NCBI GenBank assembly: GCA_949361645.1
Contig: OX442431.1
Coordinates: 6,142,473-6,206,472 of the forward strand
Direction of reading: 5' to 3'
From: Spongilla lacustris
Lineage: Eukaryota > Porifera > Demospongiae > Spongillida > Spongillidae
Length of the DNA: 64,000 nucleotides
In this document: positions 50,553-62,743 of the stretch, one piece after another
Numbering within the stretch: position 1 is the first letter of the stretch
How the letters are laid out: each line of letters begins with the position of its first letter
Notes under the pieces: generated by a model
What the model was told of the DNA's origin: nothing
Database searches by the model: none
The model's input: the letters and a program-made list of their open reading frames with translations, nothing else
Program-made: the position numbers and the translations under genes

Positions 50553-51926
50553 ATGTCGCGCGCGATGCTGCTACTCTTTGCCGTTGGCGCCATCACCATG
50601 TGTCTGGCTAGTGCTTCCGTGCCAGCACCTTCTCCAGATGTCCTGGCATGGACGAAGAGGGAGATCGGAGCCATGTTCTCCTTTGACATGATCACATTGG
50701 CGGACAACGTATCCAATACACAGTACTTCTGCATTGGCGTCGGAGGCGAAGGGGGGTGGCTCCCCACTCCAGATTTTTTTGACCTGGAAAGTTTGGACCT
50801 GGATAACTGGGTGCTAACGGCCATGTCGTTCGGGGCCCGTTACGCGGTCCTCACGGCCCAGCACTGCAGCGGCTTTAGTCTGTGGCCCACGGACACCTAC
50901 AATGCCACGGGTTTCAACTACACGTACAGTACCGCTTCGTCTCCGTATGCTGGCGGCAGTTTCGACCTGGTGGGAGCTTTCGTCACCGCATGCAAGAAGC
51001 ACGGGATCCTGCCGGGAATTTACTACAGCCTCAACCACAACTACTACCTGAACGTAGCCGGAGGCAAAGTGCTTAACACCAAGCTTGTACCCGGACAGGC
51101 CAACATGAATCAGACCCTCTACGGCGAAATAGTTCTGGCGCAGCTTACAGAGCTGTGGACCAACTACGGACCGCTGGCGGAGATATGGTTCGACGGAGAG
51201 TGCAGCACCGTGCCCGGAATAAGCTCGCAGATCGCGAAGCTCCAGGCTACGCTGCAACCCCACGCCGTCTCCTTCCAAGGCTGCGGCGACGTTAACAACA
51301 TCCGGTGGGTGGGCACCGAATCGGGTAAGCCTGGGTACCCGCTCTGGAGCACGTCCCAGGACTGCGCCTTCGGCCAGGGGAGCCCCGACGGGAACGTCTT
51401 CTGCCCCGCCGAAACGGACACGATCCTTGCCCGGATTGACACGTGGTTCTGGAGGCCAGGAGTACCGCTTAGAAGCCTGAGCGACCTGCAGCAGGTGTAT
51501 TACGATTCAGTGGGTCAGAATACCAACCTCCTCCTCAACGTTGCCCCAAACAAAACGGGGGTCGTTGATTTGGAGGCGGTGGACCTATACGGGCAGTATG
51601 GGGACTGGATTTTGGGATGCTTTAGCAAACCTCTGCTTCAGACGTCTGGTACTGGGAGGGTGTTTTACCTGAACTCAGACACCCCTGTGACTTTCAACCA
51701 TGTGGTGATAAGTGAGGACCAGACCAATGGTGAGGCCATCACAGAGTTTGTGGTCGCTGCCATTCTGCCAGGCGGGATTAAGAATATCCTGAAGGGGCAG
51801 TCGGTTGGCAACAAGTTCATTCGGCCAGTGAATCCAGTGAGCACAACGAGTTTGAAGCTGATCATATCGTCATCTCTCTCCTCTTCTGATTCTACCATAG
51901 CTCAGTTTGCTGTGTACAATTGTTAG
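50553..51926 (+). CDS. Alpha-L-fucosidase, GH29 family, copy 4
   Basis: 457 residues, single exon, closest to copy 1 in the N-terminal half (DLESLDLDNW, GGEGG). Asp214 of IWFDGE and Glu256 of RWVGTESG are conserved. Private changes are N186 (ANMNQT, moving a glycosylation sequon), ARI at 293-295, L354 (DWILGC), H383, I404, S433 and K435. It is the last unit: its 3' flank stops matching after GTGCATGGAGCATG (about 51940), which marks the distal end of the duplicated array. Confidence 0.93.
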   Translation: MSRAMLLLFAVGAITMCLASASVPAPSPDVLAWTKREIGAMFSFDMITLADNVSNTQYFCIGVGGEGGWLPTPDFFDLESLDLDNWVLTAMSFGARYAVLTAQHCSGFSLWPTDTYNATGFNYTYSTASSPYAGGSFDLVGAFVTACKKHGILPGIYYSLNHNYYLNVAGGKVLNTKLVPGQANMNQTLYGEIVLAQLTELWTNYGPLAEIWFDGECSTVPGISSQIAKLQATLQPHAVSFQGCGDVNNIRWVGTESGKPGYPLWSTSQDCAFGQGSPDGNVFCPAETDTILARIDTWFWRPGVPLRSLSDLQQVYYDSVGQNTNLLLNVAPNKTGVVDLEAVDLYGQYGDWILGCFSKPLLQTSGTGRVFYLNSDTPVTFNHVVISEDQTNGEAITEFVVAAILPGGIKNILKGQSVGNKFIRPVNPVSTTSLKLIISSSLSSSDSTIAQFAVYNC

Positions 51927-53572
51927 TGCATGGAGCATGCAGTGGTTATAATTTGCTTTGTTATAGGACAGAAATCAGAGCAAGCAGCACATATATAATG
52001 AAATATACACTATACAGAGTCGGAACATTTACCTAACATCATATTCTGTCGCACATTACGAAATTGTAGCCATATTACATAATCAGCCACATGAAAGGTA
52101 ACTATAAGTTTTGAAAGACCACGTGAATACTATTTCTTTTAACTAAGATTTGTGAGTCGACTTACTATAAATTTGGTAAGTCACAATACGACCGTCAATC
52201 TATGATTAAAACAAGACTATATACGTAAAACATTAACTCAGTGATATATATTTTTTATAATCGTGTACTTATACGGCCATACGGTACCATTCATTTTTGT
52301 TTGCTTTTCCCCTGAATTTTTCTCGTTTTCAAAACATGAATCATTTAGCATTTGTCCAGTTTTTAAAAGGGCAGGGTGATGGGGCCAACTCACTTGCAAT
52401 ACAGACACTGTGTTGCACACTTCTTCTGATTTATGTATAGGTAGTATAATAAGAACTATAAAAACATCATAGTTCTCATATATATTCTGACTTAATTGCC
52501 TCCTAACATACCGCCGGCATGAACAGAATTAACAAGTATGCATGGAATGATTTGCCGAACGATTTGGAGGAAATAGTCTCAGCTGACACATGCACAAAGC
52601 TTTGGTGATCCAAAAAATACCTCTGAACAGCATCCCTTCCCTTCAATTCATGATCATAAAAGGTTCCAGGCAGTGTGCAACATGCCGCTATAGCTATAGC
52701 TATAGAAACACAGATGCCGCGTGTCAGTACTGCATGATGCATGTGTGCAGTTTATTTAATATCTCATGCAGTATTAATGGTTTGTGTGTTATATAGCATT
52801 ATCCAAATAATACCGCGAGCATTTTATATATATATACATATATGATTGAAACTGCCGTCCGCTTTTTGGAATTGAATGCGCAAGAGAAACGCAATAAAAC
52901 AATAAGCGCGCCTTATACGCATCAACTCATCCGGTGTATGATATACGCGAAGTGTACTATTCTCTGGGAACGAGACAAGAAGGACTGGCTGTCTTTTTTC
53001 TAGCTAAGGGCAGGCCCATCAGATGAACCTTTCTTAATGATGATTGCATGCAGTATTATAATATACGGAATGAAAAAAAAAAACCAAACAAACCAATTCA
53101 AGATTGTGAAACTAACATCAGGGTACAATATTTTAATTCAGTAGAAAATAGTTTTAATTAGCACAACAGAGTAATAACTTTAATAGGTAAGCCATCGATT
53201 TCAAAGCCGAAAACAAATACCTCTAGAACTGAAAATACGCTTCAATAGTTACTCCACTTCAGTTACGCTTCAACTTACGCATGCGCATTGGGCCACTGCC
53301 ACTGGCAAGTGGCAATATGCACGTTGACCCTCAAAAAGAGTGGAGAATTGATGCTGCAGACACACTATGGCGTCTGAAAAGTAACGATATCGATACGCAC
53401 ATGGTACTAAAAGCTTGATTGTGCATGTGGGTAACTCTCATGTGATTACGTCACTGGTACGCGTAATACTGCTGTTTAAATATAGTTGAAACACATTACG
53501 TAATATGCACGATTACAATCTAGGAGTAGTACTCCTACGCTGTTTGTTTTGTGCAACTCGACGTTCTTTATA
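51927..53572. other. Intergenic region between fucosidase array and TRIM-NHL gene
   Basis: AT-rich, without recognised genes. Short frames of 60-80 codons have no motif. The last ~350 bases are the probable promoter of the TRIM-NHL gene. Confidence 0.6.
53446..53453. promoter_or_regulatory. CRE/ATF-like site upstream of TRIM-NHL
   Basis: TTACGTCA (TGACGTAA on the other strand) lies 120 bp upstream of the ATG, in a short interval that also has an AT-rich TTTAAATATAG at about 53473. Motif match only. Confidence 0.3.
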
Positions 53573-55621
53573 ATGACCGACGCTATGGATGACAGAGATG
53601 GCTCCCAGAGGAAAACGTTAGGGGGATCAATAGCAGCGGAGGAGGAGGAGGGCGATAATGGCCGCAATCAGGCCCACAATTTCAGGGAAGTCCTCCTCTG
53701 TCAGGTCTGCAAAAGTCAGTTTAAAGACCCGAGGTTTCTTCCATGCCACCATTTCTTTTGTCGGTCCTGCATTGAGGGCCTCATAGCAGCTGCTGGCGCA
53801 AATTCGTGCGCATGCCCTCAGTGTCACAAGGACATAAATTTGCCGGGAAATGAAACCAAGCAACTACCCGTAGCCTTCGTGGTCGAAAGGATCAGAGAGC
53901 GTATACGTTCTAAATCGAAGCTAACCTTGACATTCAAGGAGCACGTGTGCAAAGACCACGCCGGCATTCCTCTGAGAATGTATTGTCTGGAGTGTGGGCA
54001 GTTGATTTGTCCCGAGTGCGCGCTGCACCCTCACCGTGACCACTCTTACGATTATGTCACCTCCGTGGCACCCATGTATATGGAGTCCGTAAAGCAGCAA
54101 TTCGAAACTCTGACTAAAATCAAAGACTCTTCAGAAACGAAAGTCGGTAAGATAGAAGCCTTGAAAAGGGACGTCGTGGAACTGTCTACGAACGTCACGG
54201 ACATGGTCAATCAGTGTTTTGACGAGATTGCGAGGCTCGTTGAGGATAGGAGGAAAAGCATTCTTGAAGAACTGACCAGCGTTGTGCAGCAACAGGTAGA
54301 GTTCTACCAAAAACAAGAGTCCCTTCTCGTCTCTACCATCGGGCATATCGAAGAATTAATGTACAAATGGAATCGCGTCCAAGCAACTTCTACAGGCGAC
54401 GAAGGCGCGATAATTTTGCTCGCCGATCTAGTGCCACAGCTGAAGCAAAATGCCGGGAAAATGGCGCCAGTGGCCGTCGACTCCTGTAAAACTATCAATA
54501 TTGTTCCAGATATCGACTATGTTAATGAAATCAAAACACTGTGCGAACGAATAAAAGTTCACGTCCTCCTAGAGTCCGACCCGAGTACCTCGCCTGTTCA
54601 AACAATGCCCACCACAGCTGAGTTGGGTCGACGCTTGTCATTTTCCATTCCTTCATTTGAAAAGAACGATAGCACCATCGTCAGGGCGGCTGTAAGAACG
54701 GTGGCTGACAACACGTGCATGCCCCTCTGCGTCTCGAGAGACAGCAAAATTTCCTTCACACCGGTCATTCGCGGTCGTCACGAGCTGATTGTGGAGGTGA
54801 ACGGAATGCACGTGACAGGGAGCCCTTTCCCGCTCTTTGTGACCATTCCACTGGAGCAGCTGCGGAACCCCGTTCGAATTATTAGCGATCTCAAGGCGCC
54901 GTACGCTGTCGCTTTCAACAGCAGGGGTGACATGGTCATGACACACAGCACTCCCCACAACTGGATCTCGGTGAGGGACAAATTAGGCCGAAGCATGCTG
55001 GAAGTGAAACTGAAGACGCCGGGTAACCCGGTGGGCGTTGCCGTGGACGAGCAAGACAACATTTACGTGAGCGACAGCAAGAACCACTGCATAATAAAAT
55101 TCAGCGGGGACGGTGCGTTCCTGAGAACGATCGGAAGGTACGGGTCGGGACACGGAGAATTCAGTTCGCCGAGAGGGTTGAAGGTAATCGAAGGCCAGCT
55201 GTACGTGTGCGATGTAGGGAACGGCAGGGTACAAATATTCAACGAACAGCTCGTCTTTGTAAAGTCTTTTAAAGTCAGCAAGGATTCAACCGACATAGCT
55301 TCATCACCGAATGGTTATTTTTATCTCAGCGGGAAAGACATCCAAGTGCTAGACAGCGACCACAGCTACTTGTTCTCGATTTACGACATGAATTCAACTT
55401 CACTGTGCTTCAACCAGATGCAGAACGCGCTGTGCCTTGCAGATTGCCGTCGGAACTGTCTGTGCTTGATGAACCTTGCCACCGACCAGGTGGTAAACGG
55501 GTGTCTCTGCACGGAGCGCGCCAAAGGGGGCCAGAATCGCGCGTACGGCGGGATGGCCATTGATGAAGACGGTTACCTATATGTGTGCGATACTACCAAC
55601 GATCGCATTCTAGTGTTTTGA
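53573..55621 (+). CDS. TRIM-NHL protein (RING, B-box, coiled coil, filamin-like, NHL propeller)
   Basis: Resembles the TRIM2/TRIM3/TRIM71 class: RING E3 ubiquitin ligases whose NHL propeller binds RNA or protein partners in the cytoplasm. Single exon, 682 residues from ATG 53573 (an upstream TTG-opened extension is ignored). RING at 43-84 (CQVCKSQF...LPCHHFFCRSC...CACPQC); B-box type 2 at about 126-160 (CKDHAGIPLRMYCLECGQLI then CPECALHPHRDH); coiled coil about 165-265; filamin-type domain about 345-425 (ISFTPVIRGRHELIVEVNG, HVTGSPFPLFV); NHL repeats 435-682 (PVGVAVDEQDNIYVSDSKNH, SSPRGLKVIEGQLYVCDVGN, GMAIDEDGYLYVCDTTNDRI). Length and order are typical for the class. Lack of introns suggests origin by retrocopy or the lineage-specific expansion common for invertebrate TRIM genes. 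The orthology class is not resolved. Confidence 0.93.
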   Translation: MTDAMDDRDGSQRKTLGGSIAAEEEEGDNGRNQAHNFREVLLCQVCKSQFKDPRFLPCHHFFCRSCIEGLIAAAGANSCACPQCHKDINLPGNETKQLPVAFVVERIRERIRSKSKLTLTFKEHVCKDHAGIPLRMYCLECGQLICPECALHPHRDHSYDYVTSVAPMYMESVKQQFETLTKIKDSSETKVGKIEALKRDVVELSTNVTDMVNQCFDEIARLVEDRRKSILEELTSVVQQQVEFYQKQESLLVSTIGHIEELMYKWNRVQATSTGDEGAIILLADLVPQLKQNAGKMAPVAVDSCKTINIVPDIDYVNEIKTLCERIKVHVLLESDPSTSPVQTMPTTAELGRRLSFSIPSFEKNDSTIVRAAVRTVADNTCMPLCVSRDSKISFTPVIRGRHELIVEVNGMHVTGSPFPLFVTIPLEQLRNPVRIISDLKAPYAVAFNSRGDMVMTHSTPHNWISVRDKLGRSMLEVKLKTPGNPVGVAVDEQDNIYVSDSKNHCIIKFSGDGAFLRTIGRYGSGHGEFSSPRGLKVIEGQLYVCDVGNGRVQIFNEQLVFVKSFKVSKDSTDIASSPNGYFYLSGKDIQVLDSDHSYLFSIYDMNSTSLCFNQMQNALCLADCRRNCLCLMNLATDQVVNGCLCTERAKGGQNRAYGGMAIDEDGYLYVCDTTNDRILVF

Positions 55622-56297
55622 AGTTTGAACTGATAGACCACACTGGAACACCGGCTAGCTGCAACATGCAAGCTTTGATTATGCAGATGCTTCTCAGAGG
55701 ATATGCAATTGACGTCACGCGCGTCTTACTTCATTTGTACATTTTGGGTGGTTACGTCATTATCGATGATGCAATGTTTAAAAATGTATTTGATTAAAAG
55801 GCGAGAATCGTATTTGCCATCATCACGAAAGGTCGCGCTTCTGAAGAGTACATGTAGGTGATTGTAACTTCGAAAATAGGGAAAAATAGCGTTTGCTCAC
55901 TCACGTGCATTAACCAATGTAGCTAACCGCTAACTTTGTGCTGGTCTATCTTCATGGACCAAAATGCACTGCAAAGCCGTCATAGTTGTCCGATTGTTGG
56001 TCTAATGTAATATGGCTTTTGCATCAATGCTTATACTGTAGTAGTTTTCAGCACTTTTATTAATTAATTAAACGCAGAAACATTTATAAGAACTTATTGG
56101 CCCGGGCTCAGTGCTGGAGTCAGTAACTACAAGCAGCATTCCACACTAAAATTTCTCATAAGAATCACTCCACAAGGCACTATATGTTTCAAAATGTGTA
56201 GGAGGTAGGATGTGTGACACAGAAATTGATCTCTTGTCTGGAGATCTAGTTATTGCAGAAGGAGGATTCACAGGAAAGAACATGGCTATTGCAGATG

Positions 56298-56328
<31 letters not shown>

Positions 56329-57493
56329 TCCTTTCACAAAATGGTAACTGAATTAGAAAAGACTGAAGTTGATTGGAGTCGTGGATTTTTTGCACTACGG
56401 ATCTACGTTGAGAGAGAGAGTGTACTGTATTGAATGGTGTGCTTCCTATTAAAAAAAACATTGCTGATAAGGAAAATGGACATCCAAGTTTTGACAAGCT
56501 GGTGAGAGGGTGTTGTGCATGCCTTAAATTGGTCATTAGTGCTGTGCCTTAGTTAATCTCTGTCCTTCAGTTATCTCACAAGAATAAAATAATTTCATTG
56601 ATACATTGAATTACATTACATGTATGTGAGTATGTTTTTAATGGATTTGCATATGCCGGGATACATATTTGATACATAAATTGGTCATTAATTTCTCTTG
56701 TCAGCTTAAGATATGCATGGGCTATATGCCTTTTGGATTGTTTTGTCCTCCCTAGGGGCCCTAAGCCTAGCCCTTTCCGCACAGATCTGGTATTAATTTA
56801 ATGCTGGGTTTAGCCACAGTAATAGAGCTCTATAAAGTATTTGCAAGACAAACAGCAAAATGAGTCCATTCATTAACAAGCACTGTCTGAGGTGCTTGTA
56901 TTTTATATTGGAGACAACCACTTTCTGTGGAGTTTGCTCTCGCCTCACCACTAGGGGTTCCCCCCCCCCCCCCCCCCCCCTCCGTATGTGGGCATAGCCA
57001 GATCTTTGTGCATCACTATACTAGTATTGATTGTGACTTCAGTCGGGCCCTTCCACAGTATTAGCTACTTTTTGGAAGAGAAGCGCATTATTATTACAAA
57101 CAATAATATGCAAACCTATATAATATAATTATAATGAATAAAATGATTGTTTGTATATCAGTAATAACAAGTAGATGAATGAAGAAGTTAGAAAAGAACA
57201 CAGCAAGAAATAGAGATAACAAGGTATACAAAAGAACACACCCAGAAATGAGAAGATACAAAAGAACAAGCTTGAAGTGTTTAAATTTGCAAAGGACAGA
57301 CTTAATCTTTACTGTACAGACCCATCTGTACAGCATGCTGACACTACCTTTCATCTGTAGAGCACGAATGTCATCCTTTCACCATCACATGATTATATTC
57401 AACATCACCACACCTTGTGTGAATGAGCACTCAAGACCACACCTGGTGGTGGCATCAATTTGATGTGCAGGATAAGTTCTCAATCCGAGGGCC
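55622..57493. other. Gene-free stretch downstream of TRIM-NHL
   Basis: A perfect CRE palindrome, TGACGTCA, sits at 55710-55717, 90 bp past the TRIM-NHL stop. C homopolymers lie at about 56301-56328 and 56959-56980. No supported gene; open frames are short and AT-rich. Confidence 0.5.
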
Positions 57494-57690
57494 CTCAGAT
57501 TGGAGATGGTGGTGACGCAGAGGTGGTAGTGATGCAGAGGTGGTAGTGATGCAGAGGTGGTAGTGATGTGGAGGTAGTGGGGATGCGGAGTGTCAATTCA
57601 AGGTGAGGGCTGTCAGGTGTTGAGCTAATGATTCGCTTTGTTGTATCAATATGACCATATTCTGGTTGGATGCCCTGGTGCATCTAAAAA
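57494..57690 (-). CDS. Possible exon with downstream 17-bp repeat
   Basis: On the minus strand, after TTTTTAG, the frame reads MHQGIQPEYGHIDTTKRIIS then STPDSPHLELTLRIP before running into a five-copy 17-bp repeat (57500-57590, GATGCAGAGGTGGTAGT on plus). The first 35 residues look coding. No partner exon or homologue is recognised. Confidence 0.25.
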
Positions 57691-57779
57691 TAAACCAATG
57701 GACAATTAAATCAAGTTTTGTTGATGATATCACATCAAATGCCTACACTGCAAACAGCAAATAAAAATAACTGATCAGA

Positions 57780-57930
57780 TAGCCAACAAGAGCTACCAAG
57801 AAGAGCTATCAAGAAGTGCTATTGAGATAAGCAATCAAGAAGAGCTATCCAGATAAGCAATCAAGAAGAGCTATCGAGAGAAGCTACCAAGAAGAGCTAG
57901 AGATACGCTACCAAGAAGAGCTATCACAGA
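57780..57930. repeat. Degenerate ~25-30-bp repeat
   Basis: Six or so imperfect repeats of AATCAAGAAGAGCTATC, directly upstream of the large minisatellite. Confidence 0.8.
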
Positions 57931-57949
57931 CACAGAACTGTACAAATTA

Positions 57950-60690
57950 TACCACATGCAGGACAGTACATATTATACCACAGGACTGTACATATTATAC
58001 CACAGGACAGTTTGGACAGAATATATTACCACATGCAGGAAAGACACTATTATACCACAGGACAGAACATATTATACCAACAGGACTATACATAATATAC
58101 CACAGAACAGAACATTTTATACCAACAGGACAGAACATATTATACCACAGGACAGAAAATATTATACCACAGGACTGTACATATTATACCACAGGACAGA
58201 ACATATTATACCACAGGACAGAACATATTATACCACAGGACAGAACATATTATACCACAGGACAGAACATATTATACCACAGGAAAGACACCATTATACC
58301 ACAGGATGGAACTACAATTATACCACAGGACAGAACCACAATTATACCACAGGACAGAACCACAATTATACCACAGGACAGAACCACAATTATATAAAAA
58401 CAGGACTATACCACAGGACAGAACATATTATACCACAGGACAGAACATATTATACCACAGGACAGAACATATTATACCACAGGAAAGACACCATTATACC
58501 ACAGGACAGAACATATTATACCACAGGACAGAACATATTATACCACAGGACAGAACATATTATACCACAGGACAGAACATATTATACCACAGGACAGAAC
58601 ATATTATACCACAGGACAGAACATATTATACCACAGGACAGAACATATTATACCACAGGACAGAACATATTATACCACAGGACAGAACATATTATACCAC
58701 AGGACAGAACATATTATACCACAGGACAGAACATATTATACCACAGGACAGAACATATTATACCACAGGACAGAACATATTATACCACAGGACAGAACAT
58801 ATTATACCACAGGACAGAACATATTATACCACAGGACAGAACATATTATACCACAGGACAGAACATATTATACCACAGGACAGAACATATTATACCACAG
58901 GACGGAACCACAATTATACCACAGGACAGAACCACAATTATACCATAGGACAGAACCACAATTATACCACAGGACAGAACCACAATTATACCACAGGACA
59001 GAACCACAATTATATAAAAACAGGACTATACCACAGGACAGAACATATTATACCACAGGACAGAACATATTATACCACAGGACAGAACATATTATACCAC
59101 AGGAAAGACACCATTATACCACAGGACAGAACATATTATACCACAGGACAGAACATATTATACCACAGGACAGAACATATTATACCACAGGACAGAACAT
59201 ATTATACCACAGGACAGAACATATTATACCACAGGACAGAACATATTATACCACAGGACAGAACATATTATACCACAGGACAGAACATATTATACCACAG
59301 GACAGAACATATTATACCACAGGACAGAACATATTATACCACAGGACAGAACATATTATACCACAGGACAGAACATATTATACCACAGGACAGAACATAT
59401 TATACCACAGGACAGAACATATTATACCACAGGACAGAACATATTATACCACAGGACAGAACATATTATACCACAGGACAGAACATATTATACCACAGGA
59501 CGGAACCACAATTATACCACAGGACAGAACCACAATTATACCATAGGACAGAACCACAATTATACCACAGGACAGAACCACAATTATACCATAGGACAGA
59601 ACCACAATTATACCACAGGACAGAACCACAATTATACCACAGGACAGAACCACAATTATACCACAGGACAGAACCACAATTATACCACAGGACAGAACCA
59701 CAATTATACCACAGGACAGAACCACAATTATACCACAGGACAGAACCACAATTATACCACAGGACAGAACCACAATTATACCCCAGGACAGAACCACAAT
59801 TATAGCACAGGACAGAACCACAATTATACCACAGGACAGAACCACAATTATACCACAGGACAGAACCACAATTATACCACAGGACAGAACCACAATTATA
59901 CCACAGGACAGAACCACAATTATACCACAGGACAGAACCACAATTATACCACAGGACAGAACCACAATTATACCAACAGGACTATACCACAGGACAGAAC
60001 ATATTATACCACAGGACAGATTGTACAGAGCATATTATACCACAGGACAGATTGTACAGAGCATATTATACCACAGGACAGATTGGAGAAACATATTATA
60101 CCACAGGAAAGACACTATTATTACAGGACAGAACCACAATTATACCAACAGGACTATACCACAGGACAGAACATATTATACCACAGGACAGATTGTACAG
60201 AGCATATTATACCACAGGACAGATTGTACAGAGCATATTATACCACAGGACAGATTGGAGAAACATATTATACCACAGGAAAGACACTATTATTACAGGA
60301 GAGAACCACAATTATACCAACAGGACTATACCACAGGACAGAACATATTATACCAACAGGACTATACCACAGGACAGAACATATTATACCACAGGACTGT
60401 ACATATTATACCATGCACAGGACAGAACATATTATACCACAGGACTGTACATATTATACCATGCACAGGACAGAACATATTATACCACAGGACTGTACAT
60501 ATTATACCATGCATAGGACAGAACATATTATACCACAGGACTGTACATATTAGACCACAGGACAAAACATACCAACAGGACTATACATAATATACCACAG
60601 GACAGAACCACAGGACTGTATACATTATAGCACAGGACTGTACATATTATACCGCGGGACTATACGTATGATACCACAGGACGATACACA
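57950..60690. repeat. 2.7-kb minisatellite with higher-order repeats
   Basis: More than 100 copies of a unit in two main forms: 22 bp (CACAGGACAGAACATATTAT then AC) and 24 bp (with GAACCACAATTATAC). There is an exact 620-bp higher-order period: GAACCACAATTATATAAAAA at 58381 and 59001, and AGGAAAGACACCATTATACC at 58481 and 59101. A further 172-bp higher-order pair (TTGTACAGAGCATATTATAC at 60021 and 60193) lies at the distal end. Long Tyr/Thr-rich frames (up to 499 codons) are artefacts of the periods. Confidence 0.97.
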
Positions 60691-60759
60691 TTGCTTGATA
60701 GGTGACTTGGCTTGACAAGTGGCTCAACAGGTTAACAGGTGACTGGACAGGTTATCAGT

Positions 60760-62665
60760 TTATTTGACAGATGGCTTGAATGATCTAACTTCCACAGGAG
60801 GGTTCACAAGAGATAGTGCCTCCTCAATGATGACAATGACTTCATGAGCATAACTGTAAAGAAAACAAAGTCATGTATACTTGAAACTTCTTTTCAAAAT
60901 ATTACTTCTTTTAGAAATATTAATTCTTTTCCAAGTGTTATATTACACGTTAATAAGAATGGGTACTTGTGCTTGCAAATCAAACAGTTCTATTATTAAT
61001 GCACCTTTCACAATTCATATTAATAAAATATAGGGTTAATAACTATTTTTGATGCTTCACTTACCAGCATAGATGCAACAGCTCAGGCGACTTGGAGCAG
61101 GATAGCAGACAAGCCAGCTGAAAAACAAGGAAAGCTTTATTCACATCCCATCATCATAGCCCACAATAAAACTTACAAGTGAGGTGGATTCAGTAGCTGG
61201 AGCACGCCCACCTATGGACTTGCTTATGTGCACGTAAATGTCACTGATACACATACATGTCCGTGTGCAACTGAAACAGTTTGTACAAAATGTAACAGGA
61301 ATCTGACCAAAAGGATATACATGTAAATATGCCCTGTACAAGTATGTGCCGTGCAACGTCTAACCTCCGATGCAGCCATCCACATGTATTCATAAAAACA
61401 CATGCTGAGTGAGTGTACTGTGGCCAACCTAAAAATAAAAGGACACATATATACATGCATGTTCAAGCAGAGCACCAACAATGCTGCCCACTCTCTCCTC
61501 TTTACCCAAGCTTTTAATTCCTCCCATCTACTCCCCCTCCCATCTGCTCCCTCTTCCCCATCCACCCTTTCTTTCTGTAAGGATTGCTCGCCTCTAACCC
61601 GACACCCTCTTGTTTTACTTCTCCCCTCCCGCTACTTTAGAAATGCCTTCGAACATCATTAATTAAACTTGTTTATACCACAAACTCACTGTGAGCATAT
61701 TGGCACCATACAATGCCATCCCCTCTGATCTCAGCATATTGTTGAATTGGCCCTAGGTGGAGTTTGGTAGCTCCAATGCACCACAGGTGTGGAGATGCTA
61801 GGGGTGGCCAGTGATCTCCTGCACTTTGAGCTCACACACAGCAGTGAGGAATATTGACTGCTACTGGAAGCTCGAACTCAAACACAGAACACCTGAAAAT
61901 CTTGAAGACAACTGGTTAAGGCACATGCGTACACGACAATATATGAACACACATACTAACATGCATGTACAATGTATGTGTAGTGTGTGACTTCTAACCT
62001 CTGAAGTAGCCATCCACATGTATTCCTATGCTGAGTCTGCATGTCTGGTTTACTGAAGAGCTCTCCCCCTACAGTGAGTGTACTGTGGCCAACCTAAAAA
62101 TAAAAGCACGCAATTCTAGTTATAAACATGTATGTTCAAGCAGCACACCAACAATGTCTACTCTCTCTTCTCAACCCAAATGCTTTTAACTTCTCCCATT
62201 CTTGCTCCCCCTCCCATCTACTCCCTCTTCCCCATCCTTCCCTCTTTCTCTAAGGCCTTCACACCCTTGAATCATTCGCCTTGACCTGTCATCTAATCCC
62301 GACACCCTCTTGTTTTACTTCTCTCAATTGGATGCACTCCCAATGCAGACCGATCCAGTTTGCAGTTGTAACTTTAAAAATGCCTTAAAACTTCATAAAT
62401 TAAACTTGCTTATACCACAAACTCACTGTGAGCATATTGGCACCATACAATGCCATCCCCTCTGATCTCAGCATACTGTTGAATTGGTGGAGTTTAGTAA
62501 CAACAATGCCCCACATGTGTGGAGATATTCTAAATATCTGTGCCAGGGGTGGCCAGTGATCTCCTGGAAGATTGAATTGAAGCATGAAAATAAAGGCAAT
62601 TGTTTAAGGCACACACATACACATGTGTACAATAATATATGCATACCCATACTAACACAAACACA

Positions 62666-62743
<78 letters not shown>

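Noticed and set aside
53549..53572. N-terminal extension MCNSTFFI of the TRIM-NHL protein
   Set aside because: It begins at TTG; the first ATG in frame is at 53573.
58306..59805. A 499-codon open frame (Tyr/Thr/Gln/His-rich repeats)
   Set aside because: It lies wholly in the 22/24-bp minisatellite; several frames are equally open and the peptide merely mirrors the repeat.
57950..60690. CRISPR-like array
   Set aside because: No unique spacers: the units are contiguous head-to-tail repeats, and the genome is eukaryotic.
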